Part shown: piece by piece, positions 1-11,639 of the stretch
How positions within the stretch are numbered: the first letter of the stretch is position 1
Layout: each line of letters starts with the position of its first letter
Source of the DNA: Loripinus fragilis
Lineage: Eukaryota > Mollusca > Bivalvia > Lucinida > Lucinidae
Assembly (NCBI GenBank): GCA_964019695.1
Contig: OZ026514.1
Span: 102,762,345 to 102,826,344 of the forward strand
Reading direction: 5' to 3'
Length of the DNA stretch: 64,000 nucleotides
Program-made: the position numbers and the translations under genes
The notes under the pieces: generated by a model
The model's database searches: none
The model's input: the letters and a program-made list of their open reading frames with translations, nothing else
Told to the model about the DNA's origin: nothing

Positions 1-253
1 CATAGGTACCCATTTCATGTGGGTCACATATTTGTCATTGATATATACCTGAAACTTGCATGAATTGCAGAAAGTCTATGACATCATTATAGACCATCTT
101 GATCACGTGCGGGCTTGATTCATAAACATGCAAATTAAATGTTGGGTAAGCTGAAATTAGATAATGTCATTCAACATTTTAATGGTTGCAAAATGTTTGC
201 TTCAGGGGACACTGAATTCACCGTCCAACCACTCAGGCACTGCAATAAACGGT

Positions 254-458
254 TGACACTTTGCCTCCTGGTGTCGTCTGCTTATAACATTTGAGAATCG
301 TTTAGACCCAGATCAGACCCGACAAAATGTCGGGCCTAAACCGGATCCAAACCGTTTGACACTCTGATGGTATTCCTGAGAGAATTTTTGAAAAAGTTGA
401 TTTTGAAACTCAGCAGACGAAAAAAAAAACATGCAAAATTATCCAGTAGGCAAAGAGG
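254..458 (+). mobile_element. Foldback MITE, family M1 (copy 1)
   Basis: About 200 bp. The element has a GTCGTCTGCTG-like left arm, a central hairpin around CCCGACAAAATGTCGGG, and a right part with CAGCAGACG and a TGCAAAATTA...CCAGTAGGCAAAGAG end. The left edge (TTTGCCTCCTGGTG) is complementary to the right edge. The same arrangement recurs at least eleven more times in this window in both orientations. No coding capacity is visible, so it is a non-autonomous element. The superfamily is not identified. Confidence 0.7.
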
Positions 459-493
459 GGGTTCGTTTGATCCCCCACCCCGTTTATCCTTTA

Positions 494-538
494 AAAATGA
501 AATAATTTGGTCTTAGTGAGACCAAATTATTTCATTTT
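494..538. repeat. Perfect hairpin with 20-bp arms
   Basis: The arm at 494-513 is exactly complementary to 519-538 around a 5-nt loop (TAGTG). It lies just right of M1 copy 1. Nothing suggests a terminator or an RNA gene; it resembles the small palindromes scattered through the window. Confidence 0.7.
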
Positions 539-1130
539 CATGGGATATTTAAGAAAAATGGAATAAAATCTGCAAAGTGAACACCCATACTTTTATACAT
601 ATGAACCATTCCAAAAAATGTTATACTACCAAGGCTTTTAGGCTATCCTGCTAACATACGTGTAAGTCAGCAGCTGAGTTGCTACCCCTTTTATGGTTAA
701 CTTACACTTACTGCTTAAAAACCAGGAGAGAAGAAGCGTTATGTACGAACTAATAAAATTTACAAATCAGAAAAATGACCACTGTACGAACTAATACATT
801 GTATTTTAGGATAAGTTGTGGCGTATGAAATATTCAAGTGTACGAACTAATACAAGATGTACCGTACTTTGCTGTACAACAAATAGAGGCCAACATTTCT
901 CCAGTGTTAAATGTTTAACATTTCTACCTGTTCTTGATGTAGAATTTCTTTAGGTCACTACAATCGAATAGAGCAGGGCAGGCTATGGTGAGGCTGGACA
1001 GGTACACGGGACTAAGTATGCGTCCTTCTAATTTGACATAGGCACGCAGTGTAGACCCATATCAGAAGCTGCCGAATTCACGGCCACCAATCCAGCTCCA
1101 TCGCATAAAATCAATACTCTGTTATGAAGA

Positions 1131-1190
1131 TTTGTTTGTTTGATTAGATTCTTTACGTCCCATCAACAATCATTATGAAGAAGAGGGACC
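1131..1190 (-). mobile_element. SINE family S1, 3' tail fragment
   Basis: It matches the tail of the S1 SINE (GATTCTTTACGTCCCATCAA then AATCATTATG) seen complete at 47441-47633 and 56961-57160. Only the tail remains here and the tRNA-like head is missing. Confidence 0.6.
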
Positions 1191-2353
1191 CACTGACTAT
1201 GAATGATGGACCTTAAATTCAGCAAAATCGTTATATTTTTTTCTTAACAATGCAAACTTTTAGAAATCCGAGAATGCTATTCGATTGCCTTGACACCTAC
1301 CTTCGACATACCTTAAATAGTGTGCCCTGGCACATAAGCTGATTCTAGAATCTGTGTTAAAGTTGAAAAAAATCAGTTTTCTTTTAAATTGTCAAGCAGA
1401 ATATCCTCTTAATGTTGAAAAGTTCAATGAGAGTCACATCGTGTCCGATTTATTAATTTTGCTCTCAAAATTACGACCAACTGGTTTATATGATGAAAGG
1501 GCTGGATTGGTTGCTTTCGCGGTTGTGAGGGCTCTTTTTTACACTGTCAAAGCGCACAATTTGTATCAAAAAGTTTTGTTTATAACGGGGGTATATCGAT
1601 GAGACAAACATCGTCTCAAATTACAGATCAAACTGATAAGGAAGCAACGAAATGACACAGCAATTACCATTATTAGCAGCACTTACATGCCTTAGTACGC
1701 AAAGGGTGCCCATTCACATCATCAAATTTTAACTGGAAACCCGGCGGAAAACTCTACCCTCCGCTACGCTAGTCTGTCAGGCGAGTTTTTAAACCATTTA
1801 AGCCGATGTACTTGCCTACTTTCATCAGTAGGACGAAGCCATCTCCAATTTTAGGGGTGTTGGATGTTTTTGTTTTTTCTTTTTTTTCAAATTCTATTAG
1901 AACACTCTGTAAGCAAACAATGAAGATCCTGATCAGCTTAAATTTTTATTGATATTTTTAAATTTTGTCTCTTTTTTTTTCTTTAGTTTTCTGGGGGTTT
2001 TTTTCTTTCTTTATTTTTTAGTTTTAGCGCATCAGTCCTTTTACTAGGCAAATTGTATTTAAAGGTTCGTGTCGTCGTGATCTTTTGGCTTTATTCAGAT
2101 CAAATGACGTAGTTAAACAACCGCAGAGTACCTTTAAAACAGTACGGTAAAAATCAAGAAATAGGCCCTTGTTCAACAAAAGTTGCAGTGATTAATTGGT
2201 ACAAGTAATACAGCACCCGACTGAACATGCTAACAGGCGATTTTGGTTCATATCGCAAATGCGATCAGCGAAGGTGCAGACAAGCCTGCGCATGCACGCA
2301 GTCTCACCAGCCTTCACTGCTCGCACACACAATAGTACAGGAGCCGATGATGG

Positions 2354-2545
2354 CTAACTCTTTCTTTGCCTACTAGTCACGGTCGTCTGCTGATAAACAG
2401 TTAGGAACCTGATCAGGCCCGACGTTCTGTCGGGCCTGATCATGATCCAAATTGTTTTACACTCTGATAGTATTCATGAAAGAATTGTTCGAAAAAGTTG
2501 ATTTGGAAGACGACAAAATCATGCAAAATTACCCAGTGGGCAGAG
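2354..2545 (+). mobile_element. Foldback MITE, family M1 (copy 2)
   Basis: Left edge AACTCTTTCTTTGCCTACTAG, hairpin core GCCCGACGTTCTGTCGGGC, right edge TGCAAAATTACCCAGTGGGC. Its right end abuts the truncated left end of the TTAA-type MITE that starts at 2546, so the two elements meet at a breakpoint. Confidence 0.7.
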
Positions 2546-2678
2546 TCTGCAACTGTGAACATTTTTGAAAAATTTTATTTTATTTTAAATCATGTGTAAA
2601 AGCAGAATTAAGTTAAGTTTTCACAATAAATCTGTTCACTATAGCTGAAAACTGCATGGAAAAGTGAATTATCTTATA
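2546..2678 (+). mobile_element. TTAA-type MITE, left half of a split copy
   Basis: This segment matches the first third of the intact MITEs at 14821-15195 and 22140-22518 (the latter reversed): TCTGCAACTGTGAAC, AAATCATGTGTAAAAG, then GAATTATCTTAT. The outermost 14 bp, including TTAA, are missing where it meets the M1 element. The remainder of the same MITE resumes at 9758, after 7.1 kb of inserted DNA. Confidence 0.75.
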
Positions 2679-4352
2679 ATAAATTTTCCTTTTTAAAGGA
2701 GGGCTTGCCTAGTTGAAAAACAGCATGTGCACCTTGTTGGGAACACCTCCAAATTTGGTTATTGTTTATACTGCACTAAAACCACGTCATAGACGAACAT
2801 TAAAAATAGTTATTGAGTCGGTGGGTAAGATACTCTTTCGGAAAAAGAAAAACACAAACAGTTATCTAAAGCAGCACCTAGCAACGTACACTGAAGGACT
2901 TTAAAAACGCCAAAAAAATGAAATTAATGAATTTTTACTTATTTTCAATGTATCAATTTTTTTGGTTTTGGCAACATTGAACATCAATACGTCAGCAAAA
3001 CATGTTTTTAATTTCATGCCAAAATATAAATAATGTTAGGACAACAGTCTATCGAATAGCAATACCCTTAGATTCAAAAGTTGCAAATTGAAATTTGTCT
3101 AGGAATCAGACGTGATTTAAAGTAATTGTTTCAAAATATTTTTATTAAAAACCTGGATACAAATTACCCTCGAAGCCCTATTATTTGTCTGGAACTGATG
3201 ATAGCCAGTCAGAACGGATATCTTCGATGCAAATATCGTTGATACACTTGACGTAAGTTGCAGTCTTAACGTCAGGTCGTCATTTTTGGTTAACCAGACC
3301 TGCCTCAATATTTTATTGTCCCTGTAGCCTGATAACGATCTCTGAGGTGCTGTATAGTTGATCGCCTTTCCCAAAGGCCTAGAACTTTTCAAATAGTCAT
3401 TTCATGTTTCCCATATAAACATATTCCTAATTTGTTGCTAGTCTATAGGCTGATGCTAAGTTCTGATAATCATATAACTCTACTGCAGACAATTACATTT
3501 ATAGAGTAATGAACATAACCATTTGGAAAAGAAAGAAATATTATAACAATATTCTACGTGTATTAATGACCACTTTTATTATCAGACTGGTAGCAATTCT
3601 ATCAATATATTTAGATTACTGATGGCATTTATAATGGCTCATTTCGAATCGAAGTTTAGTTCCTACTATAGTAAGTACTAAAGTTCAATTTGAACATCGA
3701 TAGTCGCTACTATAGTGACGTCATGAACCTACTAAAGATCAACGGTGAGTCAGAGCACCGTTACTGTAGTAGCTTATCTGGCGGTTCCCTTCTCTAGACA
3801 TATCTAGCAAGATGGGTTCAAGATCTATGAATAGCGTCAAAATGTTTTTATTTTACAAAATAAATCCTTGATGTGTTCTATTTGCGGTCCCTCTTATTCG
3901 TAATTGTAAATAAGAGTAGTCTGTGCAGTTCATGCACATCCTTTCTATGATGAAGAATTGCGGTGGGACATACAGGGCTATTCACTTTGTTTACTTGACA
4001 ACTAATTAAAAGGGAGCAACTGTAGCCATTTAGGTGTAAACGTACGTACGCATCTATTGCGTAAGATCTTTAGTAGGAACTTTATTTCGATTCGAAGTGG
4101 GCCAATATCATTCAAATTGTGCCAGATGGTTCATGTTTGGACAATCGTGGCATGATTAATAAAGTTATAAAAGTAAATTTGCAGTGTTTTTATACATGCT
4201 TATGTACAAGCTACATGTCAAATTGACCCAGAAGTGTATGCGACACGCCATGATCCCAAAATATATCCTCACACCAAATTTAGGATTCCTACCTCAAATT
4301 ATATACAGATAAGCTCTGAGCTCGACCTTGCTAGAACAGAAACCAGAGGTCA

Positions 4353-4367
4353 AGGTCACAGTGACCT
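4353..4367. promoter_or_regulatory. Perfect ERE-like palindrome in DR1
   Basis: AGGTCACAGTGACCT is a full nuclear-receptor inverted repeat with a 3-bp CAG spacer. Its 13-bp core equals the classic vitellogenin oestrogen response element. A half site (AGGTCA) precedes it and another AAGGTCACAGTG lies near 4492. Function is unknown; it is repeat sequence, so binding is only a possibility. Confidence 0.45.
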
Positions 4368-4596
4368 GGAAACATTTGGTGACTCTCCAGGGTCCAAGAT
4401 GTATCTACATAGCAAATATGGAATGCTACCATAAATAAAATAGGCGATCTGCTGTGGGTGCATCTTTTTCAAGAACTGACTCCTGAGATCAAGGTCACAG
4501 TGGATGAAAATAGTGAGCGACATTCCATGACCACAACATATATCCATAAATTGAATTTGGGGGTTAATATGGCATATAATATGAGACATGCTCTTA

Positions 4597-5063
4597 CAGG
4601 GCTCGCACAGACCTGGAAAAATTGGCCTTGGTCCTGGAAAAAAGTGCCTCTTGTCCTGGAATTGTCCTGGAATTTTGTGAAATCATCCTTGAAAATATGA
4701 ATTAGTCTTTGAAAAATATAAAAATACAACTAGTCCTTTCAGATTTATGGGATGCGCTAAAACTGTGTGAAAATTGCAAAAAAACTGAATGAAAATCGCT
4801 AGATACACGACAAAGAGCGAGGTGCAACTCGTATTCTATTCAATTTGTGCGGTAGTCCCAGTTTTTATCACCGGTGTCAGAATCAAAGAAATCGAGTGTG
4901 CCTATTCATTTCGCCGCTTCTGACTGAAAAAGTGCACTTTAAAACGTTGTGTTATACAAAATTGGGAAGAAATTGAGTCCTTGAAAAATGGTAAAATCCT
5001 GGAATAGTCCTGTAAAAGTCCTGGATTTCTGTTTTCCTATTTCCCATTTCTGTACGAACCCTG
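4597..5063. mobile_element. hAT-like non-autonomous element in DR1
   Basis: Ends are CAGGGCTCGCACAGACC and the inverse of CAGGGTTCGTACAGAAA. It is flanked by TCTTA on both sides, a 5-bp target duplication. The interior holds irregular iterations of TCCTGGAAAA and its variants and no coding frame. Terminal CAGGG and 5-6 bp duplications fit some hAT lineages; that assignment is an inference. Confidence 0.6.
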
Positions 5064-5210
5064 TCTTAACTTGCTGTCGGTGAGTTGTCTTGTCGTTGAA
5101 CTGTTTTGTTCCCATAACCACGACCGTTATGCTAACAGTTGTATATATAAATAGACAAACCAGGTAGAGGGTATCACTATTCCGACAGAAATGCTTGCCG
5201 CAAGCAAAAA

Positions 5211-7212
5211 ACCAATTTTTTGTTGCAAATTGATACTTTGATTTACCGTATTGATAAATATGTGTATATCAGCCAAAACGAGTTAAGTTCACCAATTGCA
5301 GCCATTTTTTGCCCCACAATGTTTTTGGCTTAGATTTTCATGTTTATGTTATTTATTTACTTATTGGTATAGGTCGATTAGATATTGATGTCTAAAAAAG
5401 TGCGCATCCAAAAATTTCAATTCATTCATCTTCACAAAGAGCACCACTGAATTTGAATGTGAACTACGTTACTGTGATGAAATATACTTGTACATACCAA
5501 ATTTCTTACAAGACTGAATTATTTAAGAACTTTTATAGCATGCACTTCTACTTGGATCTCTTGTTGATCAAATAAGCCTATTTTGTAGGATTTATATCAT
5601 GTTTTTGCTTCTCAGTATAGTCTAAGCAGGTTTGTTATGAATTGACAGTGGAATTCAACTGTAATTTTATGAGTACAATTATTGTTTTAATTGTATCCAT
5701 CAAATTTGAAGAGTTGACCAGAAAAAAAATATTGGTTTTGAAACAGTAGATGATGAATATTAAAAAGTACATTCCTGTTTGGTATTGGAAATAATAAATT
5801 GTATTCTTGCATAAAGAACACTGTGCCATGAGGTCGGTAACGTAATTCACATACCTTACACCCTGGTCTTATTTCCTGCGTAGAAACATATATTTTTCTG
5901 CAAAATATCAGGTTCTAGTGTGTCGCTTAACACTTTTTACATCATCCTTTACACATTGGAAGTAAGCTGTTGCATCTTGTTTCATCAATCTTGTTGGAAT
6001 AACACTTTAAAATATGATTATAGAATAATGATTTTAAATATTCCAAATATCTGAAAACTTGTTGCGACTCACAACAAACTAAGACAATGCAGAATAAATA
6101 ATCTAACTTCAATAAATAGTAAGTGAGTATGATCAGGAAATACCACAATCACAAACTGCAGACAACCCCGTGGCACCGCGAGGAAGAGCCGCTCAACCAT
6201 CATGAGACACCAGGAAGACAAATTAAGCAAAGCGATCAGCTCTCTCTTCCCCATCAAGATGATTGCAATACTAGAATGGACATAATGCAACGTACAACAA
6301 TACATAGAACAATTACAGACTCCCACAATGGGAGTAACAATAAACAAAAAGTCAACAACAACAGAACCACCGCCTTAGAACGGACAGCAGCCTAAGCCAC
6401 TGGGGTTTTTGTTTGTTTGCGAGTTTTGTCCATTATCGTTCACACAAGATCAAGTTTACTGATAAAGAACGCCAAAACTGACAATCATTCAACCTACAAT
6501 ATAAAACTGGACAATCATGACAATCTGTTTACTTTTCCACAAATCACATCAACTTAAATAGAATCATGTATAACGATACAAAGAAAACAAAGGCAATCCA
6601 AACCAAAAAATCACCACTGCGTCTAACCGTACAGTGGGCTAAATCGGAGTCATATTATGTGAGTGCTCTCCTTCCTCATTGTCATCGACCGGAAGCATTT
6701 TATCAAATACTGACCTGTCTGATTTGAGCACTGTGAGTACATGTGACATATTTGTTTACCAAATGCGTCACAGAGTCATGTGATTCGCCCGATTGGCTGA
6801 TTCAATATTGTTTATCAAGCGCGTCATCACGTGTCACTGAAACGGTTTCAATGAAAATGCCATGCGGAGAATGTTTTCAAAAATGTTTTAGTGCAAACAA
6901 TATGATAAGTCTATGGCTGAATACCGTAATACCTATCATTGTTATGATTTGGCCACCCAATATGACTAGATATCTCCAATGAAGGATTATCTATAGGCAT
7001 TTAACACTTGTTACTTTTTAACGTAGGTGTTTTGAGTAATGCGCACCGCGTAACAGCACAAACCCGATTTTTCAGTCGCGATGTCCCATAGCAGACAGGT
7101 CGATCCTTTAGTATCGCACATGCGCAGACAATGCTCCTTCCTCCATCCGCCCTGACCGACCGACGTCTCCGTCCATCCGCGGTATCAAATTTCTTTGCAA
7201 AAATAAGGCTAT
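5211..7212. other. Central 2.0 kb between the direct repeats
   Basis: Single-copy relative to the flanking direct repeats. It contains one dispersed repeat (6118-6402) and otherwise AT-rich DNA. No reverse transcriptase, integrase, transposase or tyrosine recombinase motif could be seen in the open frames here. A GC-richer patch with CCGACC/CCATCCG words lies at 7090-7190 just before DR2. Confidence 0.6.
6118..6402 (-). repeat. Dispersed repeat R, copy 1
   Basis: About 285 bp shared at an estimated 90% or more with 35657-35943 (shared words include ACCACAATCACAAAC, CATCAAGATGATTGCAATAC and GAACGGACAGCAGCCTAAGCC). The reversed CCGTTC...GGCGG word is loosely similar to part of SINE S3, which is why minus strand is suggested. 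This could be a SINE body without its head. Confidence 0.6.
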
Positions 7213-8887
7213 ATAAATTTTCCTTTTTAAAGGAGGGCTTGCCTAGTTGAAAAACAGCATGTGCACCTTGTTGGGAACACCTCCAAATTTGGTTATTGTT
7301 TATACTGCACTAAAACCACGTCATAGACGAACATTAAAAATAGTTATTGAGTCGGTGGGTAAGATACTCTTTCGAAAAAAAGAAAAACACAAACAGTTAT
7401 CTAAAGCAGCACCTAGCAACGTACACTGAAGGACTTTAAAAACGCCAAAAAAATGAAATTAATGAATTTTTACTTATTTTCAATGTATCAATTTTTTTGG
7501 TTTTGGCAACATTGAACATCAATACGTCAGCAAAACATGTTTTTAATTTCATGCCAAAATATAAATAATGTTAGGACAACAGTCTATCGAATAGCAATAC
7601 CCTTAGATTCAAAAGTTGCAAATTGAAATTTGTCTAGGAATCAGACGTGATTTAAAGTAATTGTTTCAAAATATTTTTATTAAAAACCTGGATACAAATT
7701 ACCCTCGAAGCCCTATTATTTGTCTGGAACTGATGATAGCCAGTCAGAACGGATATCTTCGATGCAAATATCGTTGATACACTTGACGTAAGTTGCAGTC
7801 TTAACGTCAGGTCGTCATTTTTGGTTAACCAGACCTGCCTCAATATTTTATTGTCCCTGTAGCCTGATAACGATCTCTGAGGTGCTGTATAGTTGATCGC
7901 CTTTCCCAAAGGCCTAGAACTTTTCAAATAGTCATTTCATGTTTCCCATATAAACATATTCCTAATTTGTTGCTAGTCTATAGGCTGATGCTAAGTTCTG
8001 ATAATCATATAACTCTACTGCAGACAATTACATTTATAGAGTAATGAACATAACCATTTGGAAAAGAAAGAAATATTATAACAATATTCTACGTGTATTA
8101 ATGACCACTTTTATTATCAGACTGGTAGCAATTCTATCAATATATTTAGATTACTGATGGCATTTATAATGGCTCATTTCGAATCGAAGTTTAGTTCCTA
8201 CTATAGTAAGTACTAAAGTTCAATTTGAACATCGATAGTCGCTACTATAGTGACGTCATGAACCTACTAAAGATCAACGGTGAGTCAGAGCACCGTTACT
8301 CTAGTAGCTTATCTGGCGGTTCCCTTCTCTAGACATATCTAGCAAGATGGGTTCAAGATCTATGAATAGCGTCAAAATGTTTTTATTTTACAAAATAAAT
8401 CCTTGATGTGTTCTATTTGCGGTCCCTCTTATTCTTAATTGTAAATAAGAGTAGTCTGTGCAGTTCATGCACATCCTTTCTATGATAAAGAATTGCGGTG
8501 GGACATACAGGGCTATTCACTTTGTTTACTTGACAACTAATTAAAAGGGAGCAACTGTAGCCATTTAGGTGTAAACGTACGTACGCATCTATTGCGTAAG
8601 ATCTTTAGTAGGAACTTTATTTCGATTCGAAGTGGGCCAATATCATTCAAATTGTGCCAGATGGTTCATGTTTGGACAATCGTGGCATGATTAATAAAGT
8701 TATAAAAGTAAATTTGCAGTGTTTTTATACATACTTATGTACAAGCTACATGTCAAATTGACCCAGAAGTGTATGCGACACGCCATGATCCCAAAATATA
8801 TCCTCACACCAAATTTAGGATTCCTACCTCAAATTATATACAGATAAGCTCTGAGCTCGACCTTGCTAGAACAGAAACCAGAGGTCA

Positions 8888-8902
8888 AGGTCACAGTGAC
8901 CT
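8888..8902. promoter_or_regulatory. Perfect ERE-like palindrome in DR2
   Basis: Identical copy of the 15-bp nuclear-receptor palindrome at 4353-4367, carried by the second direct repeat. Confidence 0.45.
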
Positions 8903-9131
8903 GGAAACATTTGGTGACTCTCCAGGGTCCAAGATGTATCTACATAGCAAATATGGAATGCTACCATAAATAAAATAGGCGATCTGCTGTGGGTGCATCT
9001 TTTTCAAGAACTGACTCCTGAGATCAAGGTCACAGTGGATGAAAATAGTGAGCGACATTCCATGACCACAACATATATCCATAAATTGAATTTGGGGGTT
9101 AATATGGCATATAATATGAGACATGCTCTTA

Positions 9132-9598
9132 CAGGGCTCGCACAGACCTGGAAAAATTGGCCTTGGTCCTGGAAAAAAGTGCCTCTTGTCCTGGAATTGT
9201 CCTGGAATTTTGTAAAATCATCCTTGAAAATATGAATTAGTCTTTGAAAAATATAAAAATACAACTAGTCCTTTCAGATTTATGGGATGCGCTAAAACTG
9301 TGTGAAAATTGCAAAAAAACTGAATGAAAATCGCTAGATACACGACAAAGAGCGAGGTGCAACTCGTATTCTATTCAATTTGTGCGGTAGTCCCAGTTTT
9401 TATCACCGGTGTCAGAATCAAAGAAATCGAGTGTGCCTATTCATTTCGCCGCTTCTGACTGAAAAAGTGCACTTTAAAACGTTGTGTTATACAAAATTGG
9501 GAAGAAATTGAGTCCTTGAAAAATGGTAAAATCCTGGAATAGTCCTGTAAAAGTCCTGGATTTCTGTTTTCCTATTTCCCATTTCTGTACGAACCCTG
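9132..9598. mobile_element. hAT-like non-autonomous element in DR2
   Basis: Copy of 4597-5063 at offset 4535, with the same CAGGG-type ends and flanking TCTTA. It was already present before the long repeat was duplicated. Confidence 0.6.
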
Positions 9599-9728
9599 TC
9601 TTAACTTGCTGTCGGTGAGTTGTCTTGTCGTTGAACTGTTTTGTTCCCATAACCACGACCGTTATGCTAACAGTTTGTTTATATAAATAGACAAACCAGG
9701 TAGAGGGTATCACTATTCCGACAGAAAT

Positions 9729-9752
9729 GCTTGCGGCGAGAGCGCCGCAAGC
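9729..9752. repeat. Perfect 10-bp-stem hairpin at the end of DR2
   Basis: GCTTGCGGCG, loop AGAG, CGCCGCAAGC, about 5 bp from the end of the inserted segment. DR1 has only GCTTGCCGCAAGC here, as if the hairpin had been partly deleted. A subterminal 3' hairpin is typical of Helitrons, but the CTRR end is absent. Confidence 0.75.
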
Positions 9753-9757
9753 AAAAA

Positions 9758-9979
9758 GAGGTATTTTTTTCTCTTGTTGGTAATTATTTGCGTCCCTCCA
9801 ATAGTTATAGACAGTCAAGTTTTAACGTAAATGCTGTTGTTTTGATACTGATAATTTGTAAAGATTTACGAAATTGGTAAAATGTATACCTGAACTTGAG
9901 TTTTTTACTGTGTTCTTGAAAAATAGAAACGTTATTTCAAAAATTAAAAGATCAAAAGTTACAGACTATGCAGCTTTAA
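9758..9979 (+). mobile_element. TTAA-type MITE, right portion of a split copy
   Basis: It continues the MITE begun at 2546-2678: CTCTTGTTGGTAATTATTTG, CGTCCCTCCAATAG, TTGTAAAGATTTACGAA, and then GTTACAGACTATGCAGCTTTAA. The end is a TTAA at 9976-9979. In the intact copies the two portions are contiguous. Confidence 0.75.
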
Positions 9980-11490
9980 AGCCAAAGACTGGGAATCTGG
10001 GTCTGCTGGACTAGCTGCGCATAGTAAGTACCTTTTTACATAGTATGGGGTGAAAATGATTATATACCTGCAGTAGTTATGGTTAAAAAGAACAGCCCCG
10101 GGTCAGCGAATATGAACATACAATGTATGATAGTTTTCACAGGTTTTAAAAGATCAAAGCTTAAAAAATAATAGCTTCTTACTACTATTTTACTAGTCAT
10201 GAGTCATCTTTAACCTAGCAAAAATCATCTTTATATGCCGTCTGCTAAACTCGTCTGCTGCATATTTTGGTAACATCATTTGACTCAGTAATGTAAATAT
10301 AAGTGCAAACAGTGTGGACCAAGATCAGATTGCTCAGGAGCAGTCTGATCTGGGTCTACACTGTTTGTCAAAAAGGCTTCTAAACCGTTTCAGCAGAAGA
10401 CAAAATCAGACGACTTTTGTTGTAGTTGGGGCTTTAATGGTTAAAAAGAGCCCGAAAATATAAAAAAGAAGACATGCCTAAATGTAATCCAGGTATCATT
10501 TATATCGGCTGTGTTTACTTATTGGGTATTGGGCATGAATTCAAGTGTCTTTCAGGCTAGATTTTATCATATTAATACAGATCAGACTGCTCCCAAGTCG
10601 GGAAAGGGGTTACGAGACTTGTCACCTACATCTACATGTATACTGACTGACAAAAGATACGCTACATACTTCCTGATTTTGTAGCACTTACGAAAAGCTA
10701 GAAACACGCTATATTTATAAATGAAATTTGTAGCCTGGAGCCCAGGTAATGATTAGCGTTGTTATTATTTCAGTTTATGCCTGATGTTTGACGTATTGAC
10801 GTCATTTGCTCAAAAGAGGTTTTACAGACGCCCCACCTAACAGGTAATCATTACGATGGTAAAATAATTTAGCCGCTGAGACTTAGAGAGTGTCGCAAAA
10901 TTAAATAAAAACACCATATCTTCACATGGAATTCTGCCAACTCATGTCTACGTCATCTTCAAAATTGACATAAAATGACGTTTTTGTATTTTTGATGTTT
11001 ACCTAAAAATGGCGGTAGATAAATGGATAAGAGTGTACATGTTAATTGTTTGAAACACATGTAAGCAATAGTCTATAAATGTAAAATGGCGGCATTCGTT
11101 TTGCTTGTTATTGAAGACGTTAACGCCAAACTTTAATTGCCATCTTTATGTCGGAATCAAACTGTAGGCAATCCAAATATGTTTCAAAACGCAGGCTTCA
11201 TGATCATCTTTATTTGCCATGATTATTTCTCTTTTCCGGAATACCATATCATGTGTATGTTTTTTTTAATCTTAGCAAAAAGTAAGGAAAACGACGTCAG
11301 TTTTCAAAGTTTTGATTTACACCATTAAATTTTCCCGGACAGAACAGTTAGAGATATAAACACAAACATGTCATTTAAGGTAAAAATAATCCATATTTAC
11401 ATTTATTACCTTATGTATAAACATTTATCTAACATGACTTTCAATTTTGTATATGTAGCGTTTCTTTTGTCAGTCGGTATATACCCATTC
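9980..11490. other. Gene-free stretch with one hairpin
   Basis: Ordinary AT-rich DNA. The only structured piece seen is the hairpin at 10304-10369. Open frame 11137-11328 has no recognisable domain. Confidence 0.5.
10304..10369. repeat. GATCAG-type modular hairpin
   Basis: Outer arms GCAAACAGTGTGGACCAAGA and complement, constant GATCAG/CTGATC joint, inner stem TTGCTC/GAGCAG. Member of the hairpin superfamily described in the findings. Confidence 0.7.
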
Positions 11491-11639
11491 AACTCTTCCT
11501 CCTAGTGTCGTCTGCTGATAACTTTTGCAAACAGTTTGGGCCCAGATCAGGCGGTATTCCTGAAAGATTTTTTTAAATGATTTTGAATAAAATCAGCAGA
11601 CGACAAAAACATGCAAAATTACCCAGGTGGCAAAGAGTT
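11491..11639 (+). mobile_element. Foldback MITE, family M1 (core deleted)
   Basis: Both edges are present (AACTCTTCCTCCTAGTGTCG and ATGCAAAATTACCCAGGTGG), but the palindromic core is deleted: CCCAGATCAG runs straight into GCGGTATTCCTG. Confidence 0.7.

Larger units (their letters stand above)
459..2353. other. Gene-free stretch, no supported coding sequence
   Basis: Apart from the hairpin at 494-538 and a SINE tail fragment at 1131-1190, this is ordinary AT-rich DNA. There are T-rich runs at 1870-2030. The longest open frame (1354-1602, 82 codons) begins with GTG, has no recognisable domain and no splice context, so it is not called as a gene. Confidence 0.5.
2679..5210 (+). repeat. Long direct repeat, copy 1 (DR1, 2.53 kb)
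   Basis: This is the left copy of a 2.5 kb direct repeat whose partner is 7213-9757. By eye about six substitutions separate the copies (for example near 3763, 3898, 3952, 4194 and 4676), plus small indels, giving roughly 99.7% identity. It starts ATAAATTTTCC and ends CCGCAAGCAAAAA. It does not start TG or end CA as most LTRs do. Open frames inside are short, identical between copies and show no domain. It contains an hAT-like element (4597-5063) and an oestrogen-response-element-like palindrome. Confidence 0.85.
7213..9757 (+). repeat. Long direct repeat, copy 2 (DR2, 2.55 kb)
   Basis: Partner of 2679-5210 at a constant offset of 4534-4535 bp. Its right end keeps an intact hairpin (9729-9752) that has collapsed in DR1. 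It is followed directly by the right portion of the split MITE, so DR1 + centre + DR2 together form the inserted segment. Confidence 0.85.

Noticed and set aside
2679..9757. Classical LTR retrotransposon
   Set aside because: Ends are not TG...CA, no primer-binding site or polypurine tract was evident, and no gag or pol frame is visible in the 2.0 kb centre; kept only as an LTR-like layout.
2713..9818. Repeated open frames inside DR1 and DR2 (60-114 codons)
   Set aside because: They are identical only because the DNA is duplicated; short, overlapping on both strands and without recognisable motifs.
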